A program made the translations under genes and the position numbers. Positions 1 to 7,636 of a stretch of 17,333 nt of DNA are shown here, piece after piece. The DNA is from DATJYV01 sp035499415 (GTDB lineage Bacteria > Bacteroidota > Ignavibacteria > UBA10030). Below the pieces are notes generated by a model. The model saw only the letters and a list, made by a program, of their open reading frames with translations, was not told the DNA's origin and made no database searches. The stretch spans positions 1-17,333 of the forward strand of contig DATJYV010000169.1 in the NCBI GenBank assembly GCA_035499415.1, in the 5' to 3' direction. How positions within the stretch are numbered: the first letter of the stretch is position 1; each line of letters begins with the position of its first letter.

Positions 1-415
1 GTCGCGCAGTCCGTTCCCTGGCCGAAGGCGAGAATCCTCCGAGCCAATCGTTCTGAATCAAACCCCGAAGCCGTCGGGGCTGGTCCACACGCAGTTTCCA
101 CCCATCGTGCACAAATGCCGGTTTCAGCGGGTCCTTGACGAACTCGGTCTGGAATCCCAGGACGTGAAACGCCTGCGCGACAAAGTCGGACGAGCGGTCG
201 CCGGAGGGAGTGCCGCCCAGCCGATTGCCGAATCGCACGAGCTGGATGACTGATTTTCTGAGGCGGGATTCCGAGACACGTCGTGAAAAATCCAATTCTC
301 GATTGCGCCTTTCGGCGGAAGACTGCGCGTGAAGTATATCAGGAGAGATGAAGAGGGGAAATACCAGGAGCATCAGCGACGAAAGGACCGCGAATCGTTG
401 TCCGATGATGCGCAC
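1..415 (-). CDS. Secreted protein resembling M28-family metallopeptidases, N-terminal part (truncated by window edge)
   Basis: The reading frame is open from a GTG at 413-415 to the window edge, giving about 138 residues. It begins with a basic n-region (RIIGQR), a hydrophobic core (about residues 8-24) and a possible signal-peptidase site near LHAQ-SS, so export is likely. Residues about 58-90 read IQLVRFGNRLGGTPSGDR followed by SSDFVAQAFHVLGF. This resembles the N-terminal segment of M28 aminopeptidases, where a conserved GNR-GG-PSG stretch precedes the domain. The zinc ligands would lie beyond the window, so catalytic competence cannot be judged. The start is uncertain. No clear Shine-Dalgarno precedes the GTG, and an in-frame TTG at 437-439 and an internal ATG (codon 15) are alternatives. 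The GTG was chosen because it gives a normal signal peptide. The gene lies downstream of the PuuD-like gene but is separated from it by a hairpin. The family call rests on motif memory only. Confidence 0.6.
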   Translation of the reverse strand, partial: MRIIGQRFAVLSSLMLLVFPLFISPDILHAQSSAERRNRELDFSRRVSESRLRKSVIQLVRFGNRLGGTPSGDRSSDFVAQAFHVLGFQTEFVKDPLKPAFVHDGWKLRVDQPRRLRGLIQNDWLGGFSPSARERTAR

Positions 416-462
416 GTCGCAGTATACTGAAAGCTTCAACGAACGGCAAGCGCGGATAAAAG

Positions 463-492
463 GCGAAAGTCGGACCGAAGTCCGACTCTCGC
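463..492 (-). terminator. Hairpin with UUCG-type tetraloop, probable terminator after the PuuD-like gene
   Basis: On the minus strand the stem AGTCGGAC/GTCCGACT closes a TTCG loop. It is extended by GCGA/TCGC across one mismatch and followed by CTTTTA. It begins 27 bases after the stop of the PuuD-like gene and 47 bases before the M28-like start. The T-tract is short, so termination may be partial. Confidence 0.6.
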
Positions 493-518
493 ACTCCCCG
501 GTCATTCTGTTGTGCGTG

Positions 519-1286
519 CTACCACCCCTTCACTTTCGACGTAAGCGTGTACAATCGCCAGACAATGAACCACCCGAAAATCGTGGCGCCGAATAACCAC
601 AACGGACTGTTGGCGCCCGGAACCACCGTGTGGGCATTAATCATCGTCCATACGAGAGGCACGGAGAGATATGTATTGTGCCGCGAACGCTGTCCGACCA
701 GGGCGACGAGTGCGGGGTCCGGGGCCGTGCCGGCTTTCATGGCATCCAACACTTTCTTTTGGCAGGGCCAGATCCTCATCCAAACGTTTGCCGCCATGAT
801 CGTGCCGAACATCGCGCCGATGTGGATGTTATACGCGCGGTAACTGAATTGCGCCCAATCCATGAGAAGATACGTGACACCGACAACGATGATGATCCCG
901 ACGATTCCCATCATCCGAAGGTCCTTGCCTAATCCACTCTTTGCGATCGGGTCGTACCATCCGAACGAGAGCAGGGTGACTGCGAGCATCACGTATGCAG
1001 GGAGGCCCCATCCGCCGACCCCCTGGTCAAACATCAACCCGCCGTGGTAAAATACGATCATCAGGAGCAGGAGACCAAGGCCGTATGTATAGAGTGCCCC
1101 GTAGCGGAACGACCAGAGTGCGCGGGGAATCAGCTCGGGGATGACTTTCTTCTTCGTATCCCCGTCCATCGTGGCGCCGAACGGTATGTTGACAAAATTA
1201 AACCAGTAGAGCAGCCCAATCCACAGTATTCCGGCGACGACGTGAAGCCAGCGAAAAAGAACGCTGAGAACATCGACTATATCCAT
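519..1286 (-). CDS. PuuD-like membrane protein (urate hydroxylase N-terminal domain family)
   Basis: This 255-residue integral membrane protein has about seven hydrophobic segments (roughly 7-30, 58-80, 96-112, 125-143, 152-170, 207-222 and 228-247). It matches the N-terminal 'urate oxidase N' membrane domain of PuuD, whose characterised members oxidise urate and carry a C-terminal cytochrome c domain. Here the protein ends right after the last membrane segment, and no CXXCH motif is present. Histidines at about 15 (RWLHVVAGILWIG), 155 (YNIHIGAMFG), 203 and 219 sit in or beside membrane segments and could bind heme; that is inference. The ATG start has a good upstream AAGGAG. No purine or urate genes are visible nearby, so urate should not be assumed as substrate. 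A stand-alone membrane redox role is an equal possibility. The fold-family call is fairly safe; the function is not. Confidence 0.72.
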   Translation of the reverse strand: MDIVDVLSVLFRWLHVVAGILWIGLLYWFNFVNIPFGATMDGDTKKKVIPELIPRALWSFRYGALYTYGLGLLLLMIVFYHGGLMFDQGVGGWGLPAYVMLAVTLLSFGWYDPIAKSGLGKDLRMMGIVGIIIVVGVTYLLMDWAQFSYRAYNIHIGAMFGTIMAANVWMRIWPCQKKVLDAMKAGTAPDPALVALVGQRSRHNTYLSVPLVWTMINAHTVVPGANSPLWLFGATIFGWFIVWRLYTLTSKVKGW

Positions 1287-1334
1287 GCGGAACTCCTTCT
1301 TGAGTGTGAGTGAGATGGATTTGCCATAAACGCG

Positions 1335-1360
1335 AAAGGGTCGTGGAAAACACCCGACCC
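1335..1360 (-). terminator. Candidate terminator at the end of the SUF operon
   Basis: GGGTCG (1338-1343) pairs with CGACCC (1355-1360), with two more G-C pairs across a one-base bulge. On the minus strand a short TTT (1335-1337) follows. It lies about 110 bases after the sufT stop and before the PuuD-like gene. The T-run is weak. The rest of 1287-1472 holds only the Shine-Dalgarno of the next gene; no ORF or RNA gene was recognised there. Confidence 0.4.
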
Positions 1361-1472
1361 TCCTTATCCGACAACCTCGACCCTATGAACCCCGTTCAAA
1401 AAATCATGCTTCTGCCCGACCGGAAAACGGATTTGCCGGTGCGATGCCCGGTACGGGTTGTGCGATCCTCCT

Positions 1473-1868
1473 CTATCCGATATTGAGCATTAGTTTGGCC
1501 GCCTCCGACATCATGGCGACGCTCCAGGGTGGGTCGAAGACAAGGTCGACCAGAACGTTGCGGACGCCCGGGATCTGTTGAACGCGGCGCTTCACGTCGG
1601 CGGCGATCATTGGTCCCATGCCGCATCCGGGAGCGGTGAGCGTCATGCGGACAAAAACATTTGCTTCGCCCGGCAACTCCTCCTCGGCGCGCATGTCGTA
1701 GACAAGGCCAAGGTCGACAATGTTGACCGGAATCTCCGGGTCGTAGCATTCCCGAAGCGCGTTCCACACCTTGCGCTCAATCTCCGAGCCGACTTCGACC
1801 CTCCGATTACCGACCATGACAAACTGGTCTGCCGTCGTACTCGGCTTATTCAATCCTTCGTCACTCAT
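1473..1868 (-). CDS. sufT: SufT, MIP18/DUF59-family Fe-S maturation factor
   Basis: This 131-residue protein matches the SufT branch of the DUF59 (MIP18-like) family, which helps in cluster delivery or maturation of Fe-S proteins. The signature DPEIPVNIVDLGLVYDM lies at 43-59, and the second family block, LTAPGCGMG with the conserved Cys82, lies at 77-85. FDPPWS follows at 111-116, as expected. An in-frame extension to 1988 exists but would overlap the preceding A-type carrier gene by 86 bases, so ATG 1868 (MSDEGLNKP) is preferred, leaving a 34-base gap. The ribosome site is weak. It is the last gene of the SUF operon, a common position for sufT. Cytoplasmic. The family call is secure; the exact client proteins are unknown. 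Confidence 0.88.
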   Translation of the reverse strand: MSDEGLNKPSTTADQFVMVGNRRVEVGSEIERKVWNALRECYDPEIPVNIVDLGLVYDMRAEEELPGEANVFVRMTLTAPGCGMGPMIAADVKRRVQQIPGVRNVLVDLVFDPPWSVAMMSEAAKLMLNIG

Positions 1869-1902
1869 AGGTTCCGTCTGCAAGAGATTCTCCGGCGACC
1901 GA

Positions 1903-2268
1903 TCAGACTCCGAACGAGTGGCCGCAGCCGCAGGTACGAGCGGCATTCGGGTTGTTGAAAACAAACCCGCGGCCGTTGAGCCCGTCATTAAAGTCGAGCG
2001 TTGTACCGGAGAGGTAAAAGAGACTTTTCGGGTCGATGTAGACGGTCAGTCCGGTAATTTCGAATGTCTCATCACCCTGCCGGGGTTTTTCGTCGAATGC
2101 CAGGACGTACGACATTCCAGAGCATCCTCCCCCCTTGACGCCGAGCCGGAGTGCATGGGTCTCCGGGATCTGATTGTCGGCTTTGATCTTGATGATCTCT
2201 TGCGCCGCGCGCGGCGTTATGAATACTTCTTCCTTGATGCGCGGCTGTTCTTGTGTTGTCACTTCCAT
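1903..2268 (-). CDS. sufA: A-type Fe-S cluster carrier (SufA/IscA/ErpA family)
   Basis: The protein has 121 residues. The three family cysteines are all present: Cys49 in GVKGGGCSGMSY and Cys113/Cys115 in RTCGCGHSF at the C-terminus. Members accept Fe-S clusters from a scaffold such as SufBCD and pass them to apoproteins; they act in the cytoplasm as dimers. ATG 2268 is preceded by an AAGGAG Shine-Dalgarno in the 20-base gap after sufU. A longer in-frame start at 2361 would run back into sufU and is not needed. The symbol reflects the SUF-operon location; sequence alone does not separate SufA from ErpA or IscA. The gene lies between sufU and sufT, so it is probably the carrier that unloads clusters made by the operon's own scaffold. 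Confidence 0.9.
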   Translation of the reverse strand: MEVTTQEQPRIKEEVFITPRAAQEIIKIKADNQIPETHALRLGVKGGGCSGMSYVLAFDEKPRQGDETFEITGLTVYIDPKSLFYLSGTTLDFNDGLNGRGFVFNNPNAARTCGCGHSFGV

Positions 2269-2288
2269 AGCGGTCTCCTTATCCCAAT

Positions 2289-2747
2289 TTATTCCGTGGA
2301 CACTTTTTCCGATCGCGACTCGATGACTCCCTTCATCGTGTGCCAGGCGAGGCTTGCGCACTTGACGCGCATCGGAAATTCGCTGACTCCCCCGAAGGCC
2401 GCGAGCTTGCCAAGCTCGGCCTCGTGTTGCGTCGCATCCTCCTGGCCGGTCACCAGACGATGGAAACGGCCGAAAAGCTCTTCCGCATCTTCAACCGATT
2501 TTCCCTTCAAAACAGAACACATCACGGAGGCAGACGCTTTCGAAATTGCACACCCCGCTCCCAAAAAGCTTATATCCTCGATGATTCCGTCGCGCAATTT
2601 CACAAAAATCGTGTACCGGTCTCCGCACAACGGATTGAAGCCCTCGAGACTCTGCGTTGCGTCCGGCATGGCGCGATAGTTGCGCGGATAACGATTGTGG
2701 TCCAGGATTACTTCCTGATACAGCAGACGAAGGTTGGGGTCGGTCAC
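2289..2747 (-). CDS. sufU: SufU, zinc-dependent sulfurtransferase partner of SufS
   Basis: This 152-residue IscU-like protein has the SufU-type insert. Its key residues are Cys41 and Asp43 in NPLCGDRY, Cys66 in GAGCAISKASAS and Cys130 in RVKCASLAWHT. In characterised SufU proteins these residues bind zinc and accept persulfide sulfur from SufS; SufU takes the place of SufE. No sufE is visible in the window, in agreement. The start is a GTG (2745-2747) with a strong AGGAGGT upstream. Its GTGA overlaps the TGA stop of sufS, which suggests translational coupling and matched amounts of the two partners. A scaffold role like that of IscU is the main alternative, but the insert between the second and third cysteines (about residues 100-125) favours SufU. 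Confidence 0.92.
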   Translation of the reverse strand: MTDPNLRLLYQEVILDHNRYPRNYRAMPDATQSLEGFNPLCGDRYTIFVKLRDGIIEDISFLGAGCAISKASASVMCSVLKGKSVEDAEELFGRFHRLVTGQEDATQHEAELGKLAAFGGVSEFPMRVKCASLAWHTMKGVIESRSEKVSTE

Positions 2748-4003
2748 CCGAAGACCTCCTGGACTTTTCGGAGCGCCTTTCCCAACTGCTCCACTTCATG
2801 CTGCGTGTTATACAGTGCAAACGACGCGCGCGCAGTGGCCGGAATCCCGAATCGGTCCATCACCGGCTGCGCGCAGTGATGCCCGGTTCGAACCGCAATT
2901 CCTTCGCGGTCGAGAATCGTCCCTACGTCGTGCGGGTGAACCCCTTCGACGACAAACGAAAGCACGCCCGATTTTTCCCGGGCAGTCCCGATGATCCGCA
3001 CCCCCGGTACGTTTTGCAGCATCTCCGTCGCTTCGTAAAGGATTAAGCGCTCGTGAGCGTCGAGGGCACCGTGGTCGAGATGTCCGAGGTAATCGACTGC
3101 GGCGCCGAACCCGATCACCCCCGCAATATTCGGCGTCCCCGCCTCAAATTTATACGGCAGATCGTTGTACGTCGTCTTCTCCCAGGTCACGGATTTGATC
3201 ATGTCGCCGCCTCCCTGATACGGACGCATGGTTTCGAGCATCCGTTCCTTTCCATACAGAACGCCGATGCCGGTCGGCCCGTACATTTTGTGGCCGGAGA
3301 ACGCGTAGAAATCACACTCCAGGTCCTGCACATCGACGGGAAGATGAGCGATTGCCTGGGCGCCGTCGACAAGAACCGGGATGGAAAAGCGGTGCGCCTC
3401 CGCTACCATCTCGCGAATCGGATTGACCGTGCCGAGGGCATTGGACACGTGCGCAACGGCAACCATCTTGACCCTCTCGGACAACAGGCGGCGAAAATCC
3501 TCCAGGACGACCTCTCCGCTGTTCGTAATCGGGACAACACGCAACGACGCACCGACCGACTCGCAGAGCATCTGCCAGGGAACGATATTCGAGTGATGTT
3601 CGAGGGCCGTGACAACGACTTCGTCGCCGCGCCCGACATGGTCGCGCCCGTACGAGGAGGCAACGAGATTGATCGCCTCCGTCGTCCCACGCACAAACAC
3701 AATTTCCTGCCGTCGGGCCGCATGAATGAACTGCTGAATCTTCGTGCGCGCCTCTTCATAGTGTTGAGTCGCCAGCTCGCTCAGCGCGTGAACGCCCCGG
3801 TGAATATTCGAGTTCTCCTCGCGATAATACGATTGGATCGCGTCGAGGACGGATGCGGGCTTCTGCGTCGTCGCCGCATTGTCGAGATACACCAGCGGTT
3901 TGCCGTGGACCTTGCGCTTCAGGATCGGGAAGTCTTTTCGAATTCTTTCGACATCAAAGCTCGCCGCGGTCCGGCGGGCCCTCGTGCCTGTCTCCACCGT
4001 CAT
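2744..4003 (-). CDS. sufS: SufS, group II cysteine desulfurase
   Basis: SufS is a PLP-dependent enzyme that removes sulfur from L-cysteine to form alanine and an enzyme persulfide, feeding the SUF scaffold. With ATG 4003 the protein has 419 residues, slightly above the usual size of about 405. The PLP lysine is Lys239 in AFSGHKMYGPTG. The persulfide cysteine is Cys377 in RTGHHCAQPV, in the short-loop context typical of SufS rather than IscS. Other landmarks are LDNAATTQKP near the N-terminus and LEHHSNIVPWQ. ATG 4003 has GGGAGG upstream and follows the sufD stop by one base; a start at 4042 would overlap sufD. Its stop codon overlaps the sufU start. Cytoplasmic, dimeric by family. Confidence 0.95.
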   Translation of the reverse strand: MTVETGTRARRTAASFDVERIRKDFPILKRKVHGKPLVYLDNAATTQKPASVLDAIQSYYREENSNIHRGVHALSELATQHYEEARTKIQQFIHAARRQEIVFVRGTTEAINLVASSYGRDHVGRGDEVVVTALEHHSNIVPWQMLCESVGASLRVVPITNSGEVVLEDFRRLLSERVKMVAVAHVSNALGTVNPIREMVAEAHRFSIPVLVDGAQAIAHLPVDVQDLECDFYAFSGHKMYGPTGIGVLYGKERMLETMRPYQGGGDMIKSVTWEKTTYNDLPYKFEAGTPNIAGVIGFGAAVDYLGHLDHGALDAHERLILYEATEMLQNVPGVRIIGTAREKSGVLSFVVEGVHPHDVGTILDREGIAVRTGHHCAQPVMDRFGIPATARASFALYNTQHEVEQLGKALRKVQEVFG

Positions 4004-4004
4004 C

Positions 4005-5330
4005 TCAGTTTTGCCTCCCAAGCCGAAGCTGCTCGCGTACAAGTTCTTCCATCCGGTTCCTGACGGCGGCTATGGAAATCCGCCCCACCACTTCATTCGC
4101 GAAGGCAACGGTCAGGAGATCGCGGGCTGCGGCTCGATCGATCCCTCGTGTGCGCAGATAGAAGATCTGGTCTTCGTCCAGCTGACCGACCGCCGCTCCA
4201 TGCGTGCACTTGACATCGTCTGCAAAGATCTCCAGCTGCGGTTTGGTGTCGATCGTTGCATCATCCGAGAGGAGGAGCGTCCGGTTTGTCTGCTTCGCGT
4301 CCGTTTTCTGTGCATCCTTGCGGACAAAAATCTTTCCGTTGAATACTCCGTGGGCGTTTCCATCCAGAATCGATTTGTATAATTCGTGGCTCTCGCAATG
4401 CGCCTTTGCGTGGTCGATCGAGGTGTGATTGTCAATCAACTGCGTCCCGGTGGCGAGGGCAAGACCGTTCAACGTGCCGCGACATCCCTCCGCATCGAGC
4501 ACAACGCCGACAGTATTGCGAACGATCGCTCCGCCAAGAACCACCGACGTGAACGTTCCGACACTTCCCGCCTTCTGCAGGACCTGTGTCGATGAAATGT
4601 GAAACGCCGACTTGCTCTCGGTCTGAATTTTCAGGTGGTCGATGGTCGCCCCCTCTTCGGCCAGGATTTCGGTTACCCCGTTGGTCCAACAAGGCAGCGA
4701 TGCGCTGCTTGCATACGACTCGACGATCGCAAGCCGGGCATGCTTGCCGACCCGCACGACCACGCGGGGCGAAATAAGCGAGGGATTATTCGCAGTGGAA
4801 ATAAAGAGCAGATGCACGGGACCATCGACCGATCGTCCGTCATCCACTTCGATGTATGCACCGTCCTCCACGAACGCCGTGTTCAGGGCGGTGAAGGCAT
4901 TCTGGTCAAAGGAGGCGACCCTGCCGAGTCTCTCGGACACGAGGAGGGGTTGGGCGTCAATCATGGAGGCGAGCGAACGTGCTGTCACACCTTTCTGCGC
5001 GAGAGACTGGTCCGAAAGCGAGGAATCGAACCGGCCGTTGACAAACACCAACGTATGGAGGCCGTCGAACATGTACCGGGAAATCTCCGTCTTCGTCATC
5101 TCTCCGGAATTCGCCGCGGGCGCGGGATCGAAGTTCATCCTGGACAGTGGAGCGAGATTCGTGTAGCGCCACTCCTCGTGCCGCGTTGTCGGGAATCCCA
5201 GTGCGCTGAACCGCTCCATCCCCTTCCGGCGCAGAGCGTGAAATGCAGATGCGGCACCGCCGTTCAGCGACTTCTCGCTCAGGTCAAAGCGAGTCTTGTA
5301 CCACTCCATCGGTTCAGAGGACTGCGTCAC
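4005..5330 (-). CDS. sufD: SufD, subunit of the SufBC2D Fe-S scaffold complex
   Basis: SufD pairs with SufB to form the beta-helical platform where clusters are assembled; SufC binds and drives it. The protein is 441 residues from a GTG at 5328-5330, which has GGAGG nine bases upstream and lies four bases after the sufC stop. The frame continues open to 5378, but that would overlap sufC. ATG 5309 is a later alternative without a ribosome site. The C-terminal motif VKCTHGAAVGQLDEDQ gives Cys375 and His377, equivalent by position to E. coli Cys358 and His360, the latter important for assembly. N-terminal HEEWRYTNLAPLS is also typical. SufD lacks the SufB cysteine cluster, as expected. Confidence 0.93.
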   Translation of the reverse strand: MTQSSEPMEWYKTRFDLSEKSLNGGAASAFHALRRKGMERFSALGFPTTRHEEWRYTNLAPLSRMNFDPAPAANSGEMTKTEISRYMFDGLHTLVFVNGRFDSSLSDQSLAQKGVTARSLASMIDAQPLLVSERLGRVASFDQNAFTALNTAFVEDGAYIEVDDGRSVDGPVHLLFISTANNPSLISPRVVVRVGKHARLAIVESYASSASLPCWTNGVTEILAEEGATIDHLKIQTESKSAFHISSTQVLQKAGSVGTFTSVVLGGAIVRNTVGVVLDAEGCRGTLNGLALATGTQLIDNHTSIDHAKAHCESHELYKSILDGNAHGVFNGKIFVRKDAQKTDAKQTNRTLLLSDDATIDTKPQLEIFADDVKCTHGAAVGQLDEDQIFYLRTRGIDRAAARDLLTVAFANEVVGRISIAAVRNRMEELVREQLRLGRQN

Positions 5331-5334
5331 CTTC

Positions 5335-6102
5335 TCAGGCCTCCACGCGGATTTGTTTCGGGCTTTCAAGCCAATCATACCCTTTTTCTTCCAGCTCCAG
5401 CGCGAGCTCTTTCCCGCCGGAGCGCACGATCCGTCCGTCGATCAGTACATGAACCCTGTCCGGCACGATATAGTTGAGCAGTCTTTGGTAATGGGTGACG
5501 ACGATTGTCGCATTATCTTTTCGCCGCAGTTTGTTTACCCCGTCCGCGACGATGCGCAGAGCGTCAATGTCCAGGCCGGAGTCCGTCTCATCGAGTATCG
5601 CGAGTCGCGGTTCCAGGACCGCCATATGGAAGATTTCATTCCGTTTCTTCTCCCCACCGGAAAATCCTTCATTGACCGACCGACTCAAAAAACTCTCATC
5701 CATATCCACCAACTTCATCTTCTGCCGCACGAGTTGGAGAAACTCCACAGCATCCAGCTCCTCCAGGCTCCGGTGCTTTCTGACGGCGTTCAAAGCCGCC
5801 TTGAGAAAATACGTATTGCTGACTCCGGGAATTTCAACGGGATACTGAAATGCAAGGAAGAGCCCTTCGCGTGCGCGTTCTTCGGGATCCAGGTCGAACA
5901 GGTCTTTGCCCTCATAGCGAACGCTTCCGCCCGTTACTTCGTATCCTTCCCGTCCGGCAAGGACCTGCGCGAGGGTGCTTTTTCCGGAGCCGTTCGGCCC
6001 CATGATTGCGTGAACCTCTCCGGCATCGACGGCCAAATCGACCCCTTTCAGAATTTCATTTCCGCCAATGGCGGCGTGGAGGTTTTTTATTTCGAGCATC
6101 AT
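5335..6102 (-). CDS. sufC: SufC, ABC-type ATPase of the SufBCD complex
   Basis: This soluble ABC ATPase of 255 residues is of normal family length. Walker A is GPNGSGKST (35-43), the Q-loop lies in AFQYP (84-88), the signature is FSGGEKKR (147-154), Walker B is LAILDETDSGLD (167-178) and the switch histidine is His204. FSGGEKKRNE is diagnostic of SufC within the ABC family. ATP binding makes SufC dimerise and open the SufB-SufD interface for cluster building. Two adjacent ATG codons (6102 and 6099) are possible starts. AAGGA lies directly before the first, so the second may be the one used. There is a 32-base gap after sufB and four bases to the sufD GTG. Confidence 0.95.
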   Translation of the reverse strand: MMLEIKNLHAAIGGNEILKGVDLAVDAGEVHAIMGPNGSGKSTLAQVLAGREGYEVTGGSVRYEGKDLFDLDPEERAREGLFLAFQYPVEIPGVSNTYFLKAALNAVRKHRSLEELDAVEFLQLVRQKMKLVDMDESFLSRSVNEGFSGGEKKRNEIFHMAVLEPRLAILDETDSGLDIDALRIVADGVNKLRRKDNATIVVTHYQRLLNYIVPDRVHVLIDGRIVRSGGKELALELEEKGYDWLESPKQIRVEA

Positions 6103-6134
6103 TCCTTCTTCGCCTCTCTCATTGAACTCACGGA

Positions 6135-7583
6135 TTAACCGACGCTTCCTTCGAGACTGATACCGAGTAACTTTTGGGCTTCCACGGCAAACTCCATTGG
6201 AAGCTCGCGAAAAACCTCTTTGCAGAATCCGTTCACAATAAGGTTGACCGCATCCTCCGCGGAGAGTCCCCGCTGTTTACAGTAGAAGATCTGGTCTTCA
6301 CCGATCTTCGACGTCGAGGCCTCGTGCTCCACCTTTGCGCTCGTATTCCTTACTTCCAGATACGGAAACGTATGAGCCCCGCATTTGTCACCCAGGAGAA
6401 GCGAATCGCACTGCGAAAAGTTACGCGCATTCGTCGCCCCCTTCTTGATGTCCACCCTCCCGCGATACGAGTTGTTGCCGAATCCCGCTGAGATCCCTTT
6501 CGAGACGATGGTGCTCCGCGTGTTCTTTCCGAGATGTGTCATCTTCGTCCCGGTATCGGCCTGTTGATGATTGTTCACGACCGCAACCGAATAAAATTCG
6601 CCCACCGAATTTTCTCCCTGGAGAATGACGCTGGGATACTTCCAGGTAATTGCCGAGCCGGTCTCCACCTGCGTCCACGAGATCCTGGAATCCCGGCCGG
6701 CGCACTTGCCGCGCTTGGTGACAAAATTGTAGATGCCGCCCCTTCCTTCCCTGTCTCCGGGATACCAGTTTTGGACTGTCGAGTACTTGATCTGCGAACG
6801 CGCACCGACTGCCGAGAGCTCCACGACGGCCGCGTGAAGCTGATTCGTGTCGCGCATGGGGGCCGTGCATCCCTCCAGGTAACTGACATACGCCCCTTCT
6901 TCGGCCACGATGAGTGTCCGCTCGAACTGTCCCGTGTCCGCGGCGTTGATGCGAAAATATGTCGACAGCTCCATCGGACAACGGACATTCTTCGGGATGT
7001 AGCAGAACGAACCGTCGCTAAAGACCGCCGAATTGAGCGCGGCAAAGAAATTATCGTTGTACGGAACGACCGAGCCAAGGTGCTGCCGCACAAGGTTCGG
7101 ATGCTCGTGCACGGCTTCGGAGAAGGAACAAAAGATGATTCCGAGTTCCTTGAGCTTATCCTTGAATGTCGTCGCAACCGAAACGCTGTCGAACACTGCG
7201 TCCACAGCGACACCCGACAGCCGTTCCTGCTCACGCAGAGATATGCCGAGCTTCTCGTACGTTTTCAAAAGCTCCGGGTCTACCTCGTCGAGACTCTTCA
7301 GAGTCTTCTTCTGCTTCGGCGCCGAATAGTAGACGATATCCTGGTAATCGATCTTGCTGTACGTGATGTTTGCCCAGCGGGGCTCTTTCATCCCGAGCCA
7401 GTGCCGGTATGCTTTGAGGCGCCACTCGAGAAGCCATGCCGGTTCCTGCTTCTTGTGGGAGATAAAGCGGATGATCTCCTCATTGAGGCCCTTCGGCGCC
7501 TGGTCGGCTTCGATGTCGGTGATGAATCCCCACTTGTACTCGCGGTTGGCGAGTTCTTCGATCGTATTCGTTTCCGTGCTCAT
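6135..7583 (-). CDS. sufB: SufB, main scaffold subunit of the SufBC2D complex
   Basis: The 482-residue protein is close to the family norm (E. coli 495). The C-terminal core is very well conserved: QCDSLLLGDKCGAHTFPY, VEHEASTSKIGEDQIFYC and VNGFCKEVFRELP. By alignment with E. coli SufB, Cys405, His433 and Glu434 correspond to Cys392, His420 and Glu421 here, so the residues implicated in nascent cluster assembly are intact. An N-terminal IWKxKEEPxW-like block (SHKKQEPAWLLEWRLKA) is also present. The ATG at 7583 follows a weak AGAGAAG. SufB lies downstream of the unrecognised 141-residue gene (53-base gap) and upstream of sufC (32 bases). Cytoplasmic. No frameshift or missing key residue is visible. 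Confidence 0.96.
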   Translation of the reverse strand: MSTETNTIEELANREYKWGFITDIEADQAPKGLNEEIIRFISHKKQEPAWLLEWRLKAYRHWLGMKEPRWANITYSKIDYQDIVYYSAPKQKKTLKSLDEVDPELLKTYEKLGISLREQERLSGVAVDAVFDSVSVATTFKDKLKELGIIFCSFSEAVHEHPNLVRQHLGSVVPYNDNFFAALNSAVFSDGSFCYIPKNVRCPMELSTYFRINAADTGQFERTLIVAEEGAYVSYLEGCTAPMRDTNQLHAAVVELSAVGARSQIKYSTVQNWYPGDREGRGGIYNFVTKRGKCAGRDSRISWTQVETGSAITWKYPSVILQGENSVGEFYSVAVVNNHQQADTGTKMTHLGKNTRSTIVSKGISAGFGNNSYRGRVDIKKGATNARNFSQCDSLLLGDKCGAHTFPYLEVRNTSAKVEHEASTSKIGEDQIFYCKQRGLSAEDAVNLIVNGFCKEVFRELPMEFAVEAQKLLGISLEGSVG

Positions 7584-7636
7584 GCGCTCTGCTTCTCTGG
7601 TTTTCCCACTCGCGTCAACATATCAACAAATTTCCG

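Noticed and set aside
348..596. An 82-codon plus-strand open frame near the left edge
   Set aside because: It crosses the terminator hairpin and the end of the PuuD-like gene, and overlaps the start and signal peptide of the minus-strand M28-like gene.
3053..4063. A 336-codon plus-strand open frame opposite sufS
   Set aside because: Shadow of sufS; composition is typical of antisense frames and no family is recognised.
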